Source: Coniochaeta sp. PMI_546 (lineage: Eukaryota; Ascomycota; Sordariomycetes; Coniochaetales; Coniochaetaceae). From it: a stretch of DNA of 64,000 bases. Below the pieces are notes generated by a model. The model had not been told where the DNA came from and did not search any database. It saw nothing but the letters and a program-made list of their open reading frames with translations. The stretch covers positions 2,489,277-2,553,276 of the forward strand of contig MU271143.1 in NCBI GenBank assembly GCA_021432605.1. The letters run 5' to 3'. Below are positions 12,508-24,298 of the stretch, in pieces; positions within the stretch are counted from its first letter, which is position 1; each line of letters starts with the position of its first letter. Both the position numbers and the translations under genes were made by a program.

Positions 12508-13013
12508 TCCTCGTAATGGCGAGGAAAGGAAAGACACGCTGGACACAGAGAGGGTGGCCGAGAGTTCTGCTGCGGGCTGTGGATTGATGGACAAAATCGC
12601 GATAAGAGATAAGGCGACATTTGATATTGTCACGCCTAGCGGTACTTTGATACTTTGGACGGCGCAGTCATGTGACCGGCGACATGACGATATCGATGGT
12701 GAAATAGCTCAGATGTTGGTATTAGAATCAGCTTTATTCTTGCCGTTCGGGAAGCCAGACCGTCTAGAACGAGATCCCGGTGGTACACGAATGCTATAAT
12801 GGCATCTGGTCGCGGTGTCGCTCGCTTCTGCACACCCTCCTCCTGCAGACATATCACCAGGTCGCCTGCTCCTGCGACATGACAATTCCCGACTGTCGAG
12901 GCGCATTCTACTACCATGCCGCTTCTCAACCGTGCGGAGCTTCATCACCCTCGCATGTCACGGCACGCAATTGTAATGCCATGAAGTCTTCGTAAATCCT
13001 CTACCACAGCCGC
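12508..13013. other. Intergenic region upstream of PPR-like gene
   Basis: About 500 bp separating the PPR-like start from the LSM4 stop (both minus strand). Nothing recognisable; it should carry the PPR promoter and the LSM4 3' UTR. Confidence 0.55.
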
Positions 13014-13578
13014 TCACGCACCCCGACCACGCCCCCTCCCCCTCGACGGGCCACCACGGCCGCCGCCACGACCCCTATCTCCTCCGCCCCTTCCGCCGTG
13101 GTCTCCTCTTGACCCTCCACCGTGATGTCCACCCCCGCGACCGCCTCGGAAGCTCGACTGGTGCCCGGCCTGCTGGTCCTTCACCAAGTCGATGATCTCG
13201 TCGGGTACCCGTAGGTATTTGATCTATGTGCAACCTCCCATTAGCGCCTGAAAACCCCTACCTCCCTACTCTCCAGACTCCAGCATGATAGAACTGGTGG
13301 GAAAGTGCCACTCACGTTATTCCCCTTCACATAAACCTCCGGTAACCTCATGAACTTGTCGGCCTCGGGACTCGTCTGCACCACCTCCTTCATCGTCAGG
13401 TTCATCCACGTGTCGCACGACACGAGGTGGCCGTTTAGCGTCTCGCCGTTCTTCAGTTCGACCAGCATCGGGTGGCCTTGGGCTGCGTTGAGCAGGCCTA
13501 GGGGTAACTGGAGGGCACGGAAGGTTAGTCGAACAGTTCTTTTGCCCCGGAGCGAGGAGCTGAAGGAGAACGCACCAT
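13014..13578 (-). CDS. LSM4: U6 snRNA-associated Sm-like protein LSm4
   Basis: Exons 13578..13576, 13507..13316 and 13223..13014 give 134 aa. The first coding exon holds only the ATG; its donor is GTGCGT and the next exon starts [19 protein letters not shown], the classic LSm4 N-terminus. Sm1 ([14 protein letters not shown] through MKEV) and Sm2 ([12 protein letters not shown]) follow, and the C-terminal 50 residues are an RGG/GGR tail typical of LSm4. The protein belongs to the LSm2-8 ring on U6 snRNA (splicing, nucleus) and the LSm1-7 ring (mRNA decapping, P-bodies). Starting instead at the internal Met would remove the conserved first strand, so the tiny exon is preferred. Confidence 0.93.
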
Positions 13579-14012
13579 CCTTGCGACTTGGGATATGCCT
13601 CAGCGGAGATGTGAGTCAGGTCGAGTATTTGGATGTATTGTTTCGTAGGATATATGGCGCAAAGAGAGTAGTAATGCGCCGGAAAGTGTGGGTTTGGTAG
13701 TCTGGTGTTTGGTGATGCTCAATGACTGAAAGCCTGTCGACAGGACGTCAAAGGTGCTTGTTGCGATGGTGGGGCCTGAGCTACGGTGGGTCTGGGGAAT
13801 GTGATGTTGTGCGCTAGTCCGGTTTCGGTATATATCCAGGTACATCGACCTTTTCACGAGAAGAAAGTCATGAACACGACACAATGTTATGCGAGGTAGT
13901 ATATGGTCTCTTTTATTTTATTTTCTGGGAGAAGTCTCTACTATACTAGATATTATCACAAACATCGCTAATAGAACCTTGCGTAAGCGTGATCTCCAAG
14001 GGAAGCGCCCGG
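13579..14012. other. Intergenic region between LSM4 and DUF202 gene
   Basis: About 430 bp that should include the LSM4 promoter and 5' UTR and the 3' UTR of the next gene. A TATATATCC stretch lies near 13830. No other feature seen. Confidence 0.55.
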
Positions 14013-14848
14013 TCAAGATGCGGCTGCTGAGCCCAGCCGGTTGATGACGAGCAGCGAGAAGCAAGCGCCGACAATGCTCAAGGCGATCGCTCCTATGATC
14101 TATATATGCCATGTCAGATAAAAGAAGAAGAGCGGGGAAATACGCAGTATTATATCTTACCGACTGAGTCTTCCACCCAGATTGCACAATGGCAGCCCTT
14201 GTGCTGTACCTGTTCACAGTGCCTGAATCTCATCAGCTCATCTCTCCTTCTCTCGCTATCTCCCTCATGTGCCATCCCTTTTTTGCAGCCTTTCCCCAAG
14301 GGGCAACTTACGTATGTAATTAGCACACCCAACAAGCAAACAGGCAACGCTCAGCGCCCAGAATATCGCGCCAAGAGGCTTGGCCATGCGCAGCTCGATC
14401 TCCGTCGCCCTGCTCTTGAGATGGAACGACAGCACGATGGCCACCGATACGACGGCCATGTAGACCGAGAGTCTGAGGTAGGACAGGAAAGCTTAGGCCC
14501 GAGTTCAGTGACAATACTAACTTGAGAGTGAAACGTGGGTATGGTAAAAGCTCACTCCGTTCGTTCGCGCAGTGGTCCCTCGCGTCGCTGGTCTCGTTCT
14601 CGAAGAGCAGCGGCCCGAAGATGGGCCAGAGCCAGAAAGCAGACCGGTCGTCTGTGTCCCGCCTTGATATCCCAGCTGTCAGTCCGCACTGGGAGTCAAC
14701 TAGATGGGATGGCGGGAAAGGAAACTCACCCGTCATAACCGCCGACGTGTACTGGTTTCGTCAGGTCGGATATCACTGGAAGCGCCGTGCAGCATGAGAT
14801 CGTGCCGTCCTCCTCATCCACAATCTGCTGCTGCTCGACTTCGGTCAT
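14013..14848 (-). CDS. DUF202-domain membrane protein
   Basis: Five exons (14848..14730, 14662..14556, 14491..14312, 14222..14161, 14099..14013) give 184 aa. The core has ARDHCANERTFLSYLRLSVY followed by three hydrophobic segments, matching the DUF202 (YidH-type) family. The middle intron was placed with acceptor CCTAAG at 14492 because only that junction restores the conserved NERTFLSYLR; a later CAG in the same stretch gives the wrong frame. The C-terminal helix ends SLLVINRL. Members are small integral membrane proteins of poorly known function, and the related VTC1 shares this fold in the vacuolar polyphosphate polymerase complex. No function is claimed here. Confidence 0.85.
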
Positions 14849-15946
14849 GCTGGTTTCCTGTCACTTTCAATCGGTCATATGCAGATCTGAAGATGGCCCG
14901 CGCCAGTCATTTTCTTGATCAGAGCTGTACCCGATCGAATGAATCATAAAACATTTACAGCAAAAGTCAAATGTGATGGTGTAGAGCCACAGTCGCGATG
15001 TCGTGCTTTTACTCCGCAGCCGAGTGCCTTAGTCATCTCACATACCTCTCCATAGTATATTTGAGTTGCTCACCTCCGACACATTCCAGCAGAAAACAAA
15101 AGACAATTCAACGTTCCAAGTAAGATGGCTCGGGCATCAGCCAAACTCAGGTATATCTGCGTCAAACTTCTCATGCCTTTCCATTTCAGCTAAATAAACT
15201 CGCGAAGCAACGCCCTCCCGCAGGAGACATGCTCGCAGGATATCTCGATACTAGCTGTAAGGAATAGGCCATATTTGCTCCCCCATGGCATGAAGATATT
15301 GTTTGTCCACCTTTGCTCTCTCTAACTCAGGTCGCCTTGCAGCCAAGCTTGTCCCCTCCGTCCACCAAGCGCAACTACACCACAATGCCATTGCCCCTCC
15401 CCGAACACCAACCACTTTTTAAACACCTGGTCCGACACCGACGGGGTATATAACATAAACAACGAAACGAAGAGGGGGAAGGGCAAGGCAGTCGTGGTCG
15501 TGGAATTAACGTAGCGCAGCCCCCTCGTCCCCACCCGAACTCGCAGGCTGCTCGAGCTGGACGCAAGCGCTGGTCCGTGCAAGTCCGGGGGAGGCGAGGT
15601 CATGCGTCGTCTGAAGGAGATTAAAATGGTCGTCGAGCAGAATCCATTAAGCGTAACGTCGCAAATGCAAGGTATTATCTATGTGAGGGCGGATGACGAA
15701 CAGCAGGTGAGGGTGAGAATCGTGAAACAGGGGCAGAGCGAAGAGCTCGATGCCGCAGCCGCTCTACGGGCCCAGCTGTTCGCATCAAGGAGGAAATCGA
15801 GTTTGTCTAGGATGGTGGTGGCATTAGCCCGCAAAGATGTCGTAATAGTGCCGAACGCCGTGTCGATGCTGCTTCCGAGCCCTCAGGACTTCGTGGAGAC
15901 ATTATCCAACATTCAGATCGAGTGTCGCGTGAGATGAGGGTCGAGA
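14849..15946. other. Intergenic region with unsupported short ORFs
   Basis: Lies between the DUF202 start and the SH3-protein stop (both minus strand). Open frames of about 93 codons (minus, 15322-15603) and 111 codons (plus, 15602-15937) are present. Neither resembles a known family or has convincing splice partners, so I leave them uncalled. Confidence 0.45.
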
Positions 15947-17948
15947 TCACGATCCCGTCGTGTGTTGGTGAGCGCTGGAGCCGGTTTCGGTCGAGCCGTC
16001 GCCTTCGATCGTCTTCCGCCAGTGTTCCGGCAGGCAAACGCACACCAGCGGGAATGCCTTGATCTCGCCGCTCACAGGCGGAGATGCGTCACGGCCGCGA
16101 CCAGATGTGTTCGACACGCCACTGTCACGCTGTGCTTGACGACGTGCTTCCCACTCCTCTGCACGCTCGTCCACCAGCACTCCTGTTGCCCATCCGTCGT
16201 CCCAGATGCCCACGACCTTGAGCATATCACCGCGCTCCAGCGAGAACTCGTCAGCCGCACGCGGCTGGTAAGCCCAGAGGACCGCGACTCGATCACCAGG
16301 GTGAATGTCATCTTGCGAGTAGTAGTCCTTGAAGAAGGGCAACTGCTCGGATTGCTGACTCGCCATGCCCTGCGGAGATGACATCCCGGCACTAGTGGGG
16401 GACTGCGGATCTTCGCCTGCAAGCACCGAACCGCTTGACAGGGAACCATTCCTGCGGAGTGTGGTAGGTGGCGGCCTAAGCACACCAGTCGCACCTCGCT
16501 CTGAGACAGGACTGTCGTTGTAACCGTCCGATGACGAATGATCGTCTCCTCTCCTCCTTCCAGCTGCATATCCGGCCGCAGCTCCGACTGCTGCGGCTGC
16601 ACCAGCGTCTCTACCGCCGCGCGTCGGGATGTCAGCGCCGGACGGACCTTCCAGTGCAGACATGCGGGCGATTCTACCGCCAGGGATAACCTCATAACCC
16701 GGCTGAGAAGGAGCGTGTGGAGATACTTGCCCCATCGCCGGGCCCTGCCTAGAGGGCGAGGGCTGGTTGAAAATGCTCCCGTGTTGACTTCCAGTTCTCC
16801 TCCGTCTGATCACGAGGCAAAAGAACAATAGCGCGGCGATGAGAGCTGCGCCTAGCACTGAGCCAACGACGATGCCGGCGATCGCACCACCGGACAGGCG
16901 GCGCGAATCACCAGCGGCAGCAGGTGTGCTAGTCGGTGATGAGGTTACTGTGGCCGTCGTGGTTGGGAGGCTCAGAGTAGGAGTAATGGATGGTAGAACG
17001 ACCCCAGCACATCGGCTCTTGACGTCGGAATTGTAGCAGCACGTGTCGGTAGAGTTGATGCCCCCGGACGAGCAATACGAGCACAGACCAATAGTACTCG
17101 TACCATAGCCGCAATTCTCCGGCTCATTGGCGATCCCGGTTATGCAGTTGTTACTTGATAACGCGTTTGCCGGTAGTGCACAGTTGGTGAAGTCCGCTCT
17201 GATCTGCTGCTGTACATTACTGCCAGGATTTGAGCAGAGGGCACTGTCAGCAGCCACATATGCTTCACTTTCGGCGAATTGAGCCTAGGTGTGTATGTTA
17301 GCAAGTCGATAAGATCCAATTTTCATTGACAGATCGGTACATACGCAGGTCTCGGCGCATACGGGGCGAGAGTCCGCAGATGACAGGCTGCATGCGGTGA
17401 TGGAGTTTTGAATGATGGCATTACATATTACAGTGGTGGTGAAGCGTGCGTAAAGGTCAGTGGTATTCGTGAGGCTAATGCCTCCGCATCCCAGGAGCGT
17501 CTGATATCTGTTTGCCGCATGTCAGCCTACGTCGCCCACAGTCGTCTGAAGCCCGCATAACTTACTTTTCTTGCACATAGCTTGTCTGGAGATAGGATCG
17601 CATCTGCTGATCGAAGGTATCTGTACTGGAAACGAATTGGAGAAAAGGACTAGGCGCACAAAGTCAGTAAAACTGGGTTTGCAACACCAGAACACGGTCA
17701 CCTCAAGAAAGCCTCAAAACGCGTCTTCGACGTCCGTGGAGGACTGAGAGAGAATGGCGAACGTACAATAAGCCGACCACAAAACTGTCGGTCGAGACCG
17801 AAGCCGACTGGAAAGCAGGACAGGTGGTCGACCCTTTAAGCGGGATACAGGCTGCCATTGCGGCTGGCGATGCGGATATGAGGGACAGAAGGATTGTCCT
17901 GACGCTCGGTTGGATCGCGGCACTACTCCTGCCTGGTGACCGTCCCAT
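15947..17948 (-). CDS. Membrane-anchored SH3-domain protein with Cys-rich ectodomain
   Basis: Exons 17948..17767, 17649..17566, 17507..17345 and 17284..15947 give 588 aa. The start was taken at the ATG before a signal-peptide-like segment (TILLSLISASPAAMA); an in-frame ATG 51 codons upstream would bury it. A Cys-rich extracellular region (residues about 30-245) and a Thr/Ser/Pro stalk precede one helix (AIAGIVVGSVLGAALIAALL, about 277-302) with a basic RRRR stop-transfer. The cytoplasmic part is disordered, then an SH3 domain (about 474-570) begins RVAVLWAYQPRAADEFSLERGD and contains WDDGWATG. The layout suggests a cell-surface adaptor in wall or polarity signalling, but that is inference; no named orthologue is claimed. 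Confidence 0.8.
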
Positions 17949-20557
17949 TCTGTGCTCGGGGTCTGAGAACCGTGGGATTATCGTTGATGAGGCACGGCAG
18001 GGCGGAGGCGCGTGTCGCTCGCCGTCCGGGGCAGCAATCGCCTGTGGAAGATGTTGCGTCAATGCAATGGCGAGATCATGACTGTGCTCTGGTCCTATCA
18101 TTGCTCATATTCCTCCTCGCGTGACGGTACAATGGACGCCTGAAGGTGGTAGAAGATGACAACAAAGTCGGTGTGATATGCCGGGCCACGTTTCGACAAG
18201 GCTATGTATTTTCTAGCTGGAGGAATGCTGCGCGATGGTGCTGCTAAGTCCTTAACCAAAAAGTTAAGCCCAGAGGCGTTCAAGTTGCCGTGATGGCTGC
18301 TTTTGAGGATGCGAGAGAGGTGCTGGACGGGTGGTGGAAACGGGTCTTGTTTTGAAAGAAGACCTGGGACGGGATTGAGTCTTAAAAGAGCGTAAATGGA
18401 GGGCAACAACAGAGGCCAGGTCGGGACCTGCAGGTGCGATGCAGGTGCCAACAAACTACTGCAGGAAAGAATGGTCAAAGGTAAGGACTGGACGGTAAGT
18501 CAACTGAGTGTTGGAGACCAAGTGGGTGTGCTTGGGCCGGATCGGCTACGGTACGCATACACGCAGCAGATGTACGTGTAGGAAAAGGGAAAGAGGCGAC
18601 ACCGACGATCTAAGGAAAGGAAGAATAACCAGTCGAAATGCAGGAAAGAAGCAAGAAAGGGCAGAGTAAGATGGTGGTGACGGGACAGGAGAGAATAGAG
18701 GGCGGGAGACGGGAGAACGGGCAAATTGCTGGGGGCGCACTGGGGGGGGGGAACTTGGGAGCGGGTGTGCTCGTGCGCGGCGGACCGCACTAAAACAGAC
18801 ACTCAAATTACACTGGCAGGGGTATCTCGACCATGTACCCCTGCTGCTGCTCCCTCCTGAATCCCGTACGCAGTAATAAGCATGATGCCCTTTAATACCT
18901 TGCAATGCCTCACACACAGAATTAAAACCTCAATGCTATTGACACAGATCTAGAGGTATTCCATTTTACCTCAGTGCGAAGTCCACTGAGACTGGTGATT
19001 TGGAACAGCACAAACTTGGAGGCTGGACGACAACAGCAAGCTTGGGGCTCGGTCAGATATCTGATTGGAGCGCAGTCTAGGAACTAGAGGGTGCTACTAC
19101 TGCAAAGTACAGCAGCTGGCCGTAGCTGCATTGGGAGGAAACAAGGAAGTCGCTAACAACTAGACCTAGGATGGGCCTAAACAGGAAGTGCTAGCAACCG
19201 CCACAGCTCACTTCTGAACCAAGGTGCCTTACCTTACTGTGGTACATACCTCTTCTATGCAGTCATCGTGACTGACGGCAGGTGCATTGCCGTTCCTGCC
19301 CGTCGTACCTGCTTGTAAGATGGCAGTCTCGTCTGACCTGAACTTCTTCGGATAAAGAGGCTGGAGAGAGGCTGGGTCGCAGCAGCATCAAAGATTGGAC
19401 GCCCACGACAGACCGCGTCAGAGTAACCCCCAAAACACAGTGAGCGTACCTTATTCCTCTGTTTACTGTAACATGAAGCCAGAACAAAGCTTCCAGCAGG
19501 TCAACCGTCAAGTGTGTTGAAGCATCATCCCAGGACTCATCAGCCATGATGCGAACTAGCACAGTTTGGGCAAGTGGCCCAGACTGTTTCAAGCTCTCAC
19601 TTGGTTGATCCCAGGGATCCTGATCGGAGACTATTTGAAGCCTGCATCTCAATTGGATGACGGCTAAAATGAAACAACGCTCTTTCGGGTCTATTCTTAT
19701 CGCAGTATCGCTGGGCGTCCCCTTCACCGCGGTCTGAAGCTATCGCAAGCTTGCAGTCAACATCAACTCTCTTTTCCTAACTACGAGTATATTTCGTTCA
19801 GCGTACACTCGGGCCGCCCAAGCTTCGTACGCAGAAAAGTTACTAAGTCCGGCAATTCTCTCCTGCAACTACATGAGGAAGCGGTTCCGTAAAAAGGAAT
19901 TCAATCTACTTTCTAATATAAATAAGCGCCCGCGCTCGGTACTGGAAACGACTGGACGCGATGCCGCCATATCGCACAAGTCGTCGGGAGAAGCAGCCAA
20001 TCTGAGGTCCTACGAAGTACATGCCGCAGAGACGGGTCGGCAACTGACTGCCAGATACTATCTATATTTGGCTGCACCATCTCAAACAGACGCTGAAGGT
20101 GGTCGTGCGGCAGCAGTTGCACCAAGGCCGTCTGGATGTTCTCCACCTCTGCAAGTGCGAGAGCCAAGAACACATCACGAATCGCAACGCCTCGGAACGG
20201 GTTGCTCAGGCATCGTGGTCGTCGTCGAGAAGCTTCACAGGATGCCGTCGACCAATGCGCGACTCCTTTACTGCGTGGTAGTCCTTCGCAGTCCCGACAG
20301 TCTGGAAAATAAGCAAATTATTTCCAGAATTAAGTATGGGTCTTGCTGCCTGCTCAGCCGTTGGTTCGACCCAACAGCGTACCATAGTAGCTACAGCCCA
20401 AACCCCCTGTGGACAGATGGACAGCAACACAACCAACAGACCGCAGGTTTCACGCGCCAGCGCGCTTCTCCTACGTGGTTACTGTTTGCGTAGCCTTGCA
20501 CGCCAGAGTTTTGGCTCGTCTTAGGTCTTCCTCGCACTCTTTTCGAGCCTGTTCAAG
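17949..20557. other. Gene-poor intergenic region
   Basis: About 2.6 kb. The left part holds the promoter and leader of the SH3-protein gene, with a CT/GA-rich stretch around 18580-18780. A TGCCTTACCTTACTGTGG motif occurs near 19227. A 206-codon plus-strand frame (19873-20493) and minus-strand frames opposite it show no recognisable family. I cannot support a gene, though a decayed one near 19.9-20.4 kb is possible. Confidence 0.45.
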
Positions 20558-21892
20558 ATGGCATTCCATTACGTTACGCAGCGCATGCTTGGCATCTTCA
20601 TCCTTGCAGTGCTCATCTCAAATGTACTGATTTTTGCATTTCGTGCCGGCTCCGTCACCGCGCTCATCCATGCCATCAAAGATGACGAGTCGGCGGCCAT
20701 CAAGGATGACGAGCCGACAGCCATCACGGATGACGAGTCGACGCCCATCACGGAAGACGAGTCGACGGCGAACCACGACAACCATCCGGCACCGGCATAC
20801 GGGTTGGGCGACATCTTGTTCGAGTTATACAAACCTATCAAGCTCCCGGTTACTGCCGAGAGTTACACCGACCAGCTGGGAAGCAAATTCGACAATGGTC
20901 ATCGGAACTACTGGAAAGAGCCCATGGGAAAGGAGATCCTAATAGTAGACATCGACACAAGGAATCCAGATGGGAAGAATGGGATCTTCAATGCAAATAA
21001 GATACACTGGGAGGCGGTGGAGGCGTCAGGCTCCGGCCTGTTGACTGTTTCACACCTCAACCATTTTATATACTGTGAGTCTGCTGCGACTGTCTCTTGT
21101 CCTGCTGTGCTGGAGAGATATCTCTGGTTCTGACACACCACCCAAGCGCAAATCCACGGCTACGATTATAAGTTCTTCCACGCCCGAAAGATGAAAGGCC
21201 ACTGGGACACCTGGATCAAGCCGCATGTCCTCCAGAAGATGATACAGGACTACAAGTTCGTCGTCTTCATCGACGCCGATGCCATCATCCAGCACCTTGA
21301 GGTGCCCATGGAGTTCCTATTCAACCGGTGGAACATCTCCCCAAACACATCGATTGCCATGCCCATCGACACACGGCAGCGCCCCCGTGGCAAAGACAAC
21401 CACAGCACCGACAGCAAAGGGAAAGTGGTGCTTAACAGCGGCGTCGTTATCCTACAGAACCTCCCATATACGCACGACATGATGCAAGCGTGGACGTCAT
21501 GCACGACTGAAGAGAGATACCCGGGGTGCGGGCATTGGAAAGATCATTGGAGTCACGAGCAGCGCGCCTTTTCCGAATACATTCGCTACGATTTCAACCC
21601 GCAGGGGAACAACATTATTGTCAGCGTCAACCCACTAAGTCTTTTGTCGTGACACACGACTAACGCAACTCAACAGGAGATTCCCTGCAACGATGCAACC
21701 GGGTACCCAGGACTCTTCGGTAAGGCAGCCGTCGTTGACAATTGCAAGGGCGAGTTCATTCGCCACTACACGCTCGAAAAGACCTTGACCAAGACGAGCG
21801 CCAGCGACGTGCTCATGCAAAGTATAGCCGAGCTGCTGCAGCGAAACTTTGCCGAAAACCACAAATATATCCTAGTCGAGGAGAACCGGTGA
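20558..21892 (+). CDS. GT34-type glycosyltransferase (GMA12/MNN10 family)
   Basis: Exons 20558..21074, 21147..21619 and 21677..21892 encode 401 aa. It is a type II Golgi protein: a short cytosolic tail, one helix (LGIFILAVLISNVLIFAF, residues about 11-28), an acidic stem made of four 8-residue repeats, then the catalytic domain. The nucleotide-sugar/metal motif DAD is at 215-217 in FVVFIDADAII. SKGKVVLNSGVVILQN, WSHEQRAFSEYIRYD and EFIRHYTLEK are typical of fungal GMA12/MNN10 proteins. Such enzymes add alpha-linked galactose or mannose to N- or O-glycans. Branch sites CTGAC and CTAAC precede the two acceptors. The acceptor sugar is unknown. Confidence 0.85.
20675..20770 (+). repeat. 24-bp tandem repeat, four units, coding
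   Basis: Four imperfect head-to-tail 24-nt units encode the acidic octapeptides IKDDESAA, IKDDEPTA, ITDDESTP and ITEDESTA in the stem of the GT34 enzyme. Unit length is a multiple of three, so copy-number change keeps the frame. Confidence 0.9.
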
Positions 21893-22745
21893 TCGATATC
21901 AGTCCAGGGATCCGGCGACACAACCGGCTCCTCGAGATATCGGAACAGTCGACCGGCTCAAGTGCAAGTGAACGTCACACTCCGGGTGACGTTGAAGACC
22001 TTAATGCCGAAGCACGGACCGGATCTGATTACTGGGCTGCCCGCTTCGCACTAAGGCTCGTACGAATAGCCATGTTGCGCCCATCATGTCCTATCTCGAT
22101 GATACACAAAATATACTGGAAAAGTTGGAACATGGGATATTAATAGAGTCATTACACTTGACCAAGCATGGGAGTGAAATGTTTCTCGAGACTCTTCTCA
22201 TACCCCACGATACACTGCGGGGAGCGCTCGGGCCTTTTGGCACCCTTGCAATGCAGTGTACTCCTAATGCTTCCTATTTCGGCTTGGCGCCACCCTTTTC
22301 AACGTCCTTCCAACGTCCTAGCGTCACCGCCTTATTACGCGCGAGCATGAATAAGGTAGACACGTCTGGCTTCTGGGTCTCAATATTCAATAGTAGGGAT
22401 TAAACCCATCATCCATTAAGCGCACAATCAGCAAAGTGTGAATTGTGCGAAAGTCTGAAAGGGCCAGACTCTAAGATGCGACGACCGCGTCACCCACAGG
22501 GGTCACACCGGGCCGCCCTCGGGCTCCAAGTACCGGGCACGTAGGAGACTAAAACCCTCATCCGATGATCAGAGTCGTCGGAGTCACCACCTACACGGGC
22601 AGAATCAGGCTTTGGTGAAGACTACAAAAACAGGCAAGCTGCCGCCTTCCAAAGCCCCTCGGGTGACCATTCCCTTTTCTCAGACGTCCCCTCTACCACC
22701 ATCATCATCTTGGACGGTTGCAGCCCTGCCAGGTGCCATGGGACG
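21893..22745. other. Intergenic region between GT34 and F-box genes
   Basis: About 850 bp, containing the GT34 3' UTR and the F-box gene promoter. No RNA gene, repeat or convincing reading frame seen. Confidence 0.5.
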
Positions 22746-24298
22746 ATGGTTGGCGCTCCGATACCAAGATCCCTCTCCTGGACATCTCTGCCGGCGGAGA
22801 TTCGCCTCATGATTTTTGGAGGCGATCGCACAGCAGAAGCATCCCGGTTGGGCTTCAGTCGCAGCCGTCTGCAAAGAATGGCAACACTCCATAGAGAAGC
22901 AAAACTTTTGTCGATTGAAGCTACAAGCTTCCTGCCTTGATGAATTCGAGCGTGTGTTTCGGCAGAGCAGGAGGAGGAGGCTCATTCAGCACATTTGGCT
23001 TGATGTCGAGCTTCCGGAATACTCATGTCATCTTTGCAAAAGGAGTGAGTCTATTACCTGGTCGCATCGTAACAGTTCCATTATCAGCAGAGTGATCTGG
23101 AATCTGTTCCGTATCCTCAGCAATTGGGAGTCGGGGCCAGAACTCGGAAGAAGAGATTTGACCTTGGAGCTCAACGCGCACTCTCCCAGCGACTCGAAGC
23201 ACTGGTTCAAGAACTACTATTTCACCTCGGACGACAAGGATAATCAAGACGCAACTTCTCAATGCAGCAGCTGGCACGATCCGCAGCATGACTGGGTCGA
23301 TGGCCAGCAGATTAAGACTCCCCCTTGCTCAGCTGTGCTACGGCTCTTTGGAAGTATTGATTTGCGTTTTAAAGAGGACCTCCCTCGCGTCGAGACCGTC
23401 ACTGGGTTCGTCGTACGTCGACAGCTACGTCGCTTGCTCCAACCAAGCTCACTTCTACTTCTCCTGAACAGGCTTTCGGGCTTGGAGCGCATGATCTACG
23501 AGCCATGGCGGGTATGGGAACGCGACTGGAGGGTGCTTAATGACCATCGTATGCATTGATACCAGAATCTCCCATTCCTACTCTGCACATTCAGCTAAGA
23601 TCTCGGTTACAGACTTTTTGCAGTTGGTCCAGAATCACCTTCCACAAACCCTCAAGAGAGTTTCCATCTTTGAAGATTTCAGCGAAAGCCTTGCAAGGAT
23701 ATGCCAAACTGGCCAGCTCACGCCCTGGCAGCCGCAAGTGGAAATCTCCCGCGTCGCGGATCCTCGGATCGCTGCGGCGTTTGCCGCCAGAAGTGTCGAA
23801 CTCGAACACCTCTCCGTTGCCTACATGGTCAACGCCGAGGATTTCTTCCACCGCGCTGCTCGCAACTCCTCTTGGACATGGAATCGCCTAGAATCCCTGG
23901 CGCTGACGTCTCAGCTTCTACGAGATACGCAGAGCCGCAAGGATATCGATGCTTTGCTGTGCGAGGCTGGTATCACCGCGCTGAGGATGCCGAGGTTGCA
24001 GGCTCTTGTCCTCTGGAATGGCATCAAGGGGGAAGCCTGCGCGTTCATCTACCGTGCACACAGAGGTCGTACATCCATCACCTGGCGGGGGACATGGGAC
24101 ATGCAGCTCAGCTCTCGCGTGATAGAAGCATGGCAATGCGTGGCCACGGAGCATCATTTGTGCGGATCACTCCAAGTTAGCAAGGAGCAAGTGTGCGGCG
24201 TCATAGGATCCCATGGCGATGCCATCCATTGTTTAGGCTTGCCCTGTCCAGTAGTTGCTCCTGTGTCCCTTTGGCAAATACGGAGGGAAGGAACGTAG
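22746..24298 (+). pseudogene. F-box/DUF6546-type protein gene with apparent +1 frameshift
   Basis: The first exon starts at ATG 22746 and encodes an F-box start (SWTSLPAEIRLMI). At a run of five T (about 22812-22817) the homologous frame shifts by one base and continues LEAIAQQKHPGWASVAAVCK to 23548. An intron (23549-23612, GTATGC donor) leads to the last exon, 23613..24298. The rest matches what I recall of the DUF6546 F-box family expanded in Sordariomycetes: LERMIYEPWRVWERDW, LEHLSVAYMV, SWTWNRLESLALTSQLL, SHGDAIHCLGL and the ending PVVAPVSLWQIR. Everything outside the T-run is intact, so a sequencing error or a very young pseudogene is likely. F-box proteins recruit substrates to SCF ubiquitin ligases; the substrate is unknown. 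Confidence 0.7.

Noticed and set aside
15602-15937. 111-codon plus-strand frame beside the SH3 gene stop
   Set aside because: Overlaps the likely 3' UTR of the SH3 gene, unrelated to any family, no convincing promoter.
19873-20493. 206-codon plus-strand frame and the opposite minus frames
   Set aside because: No recognisable domain in any frame; the minus frames look slightly protein-like but are interrupted, so I only note a possible decayed gene.
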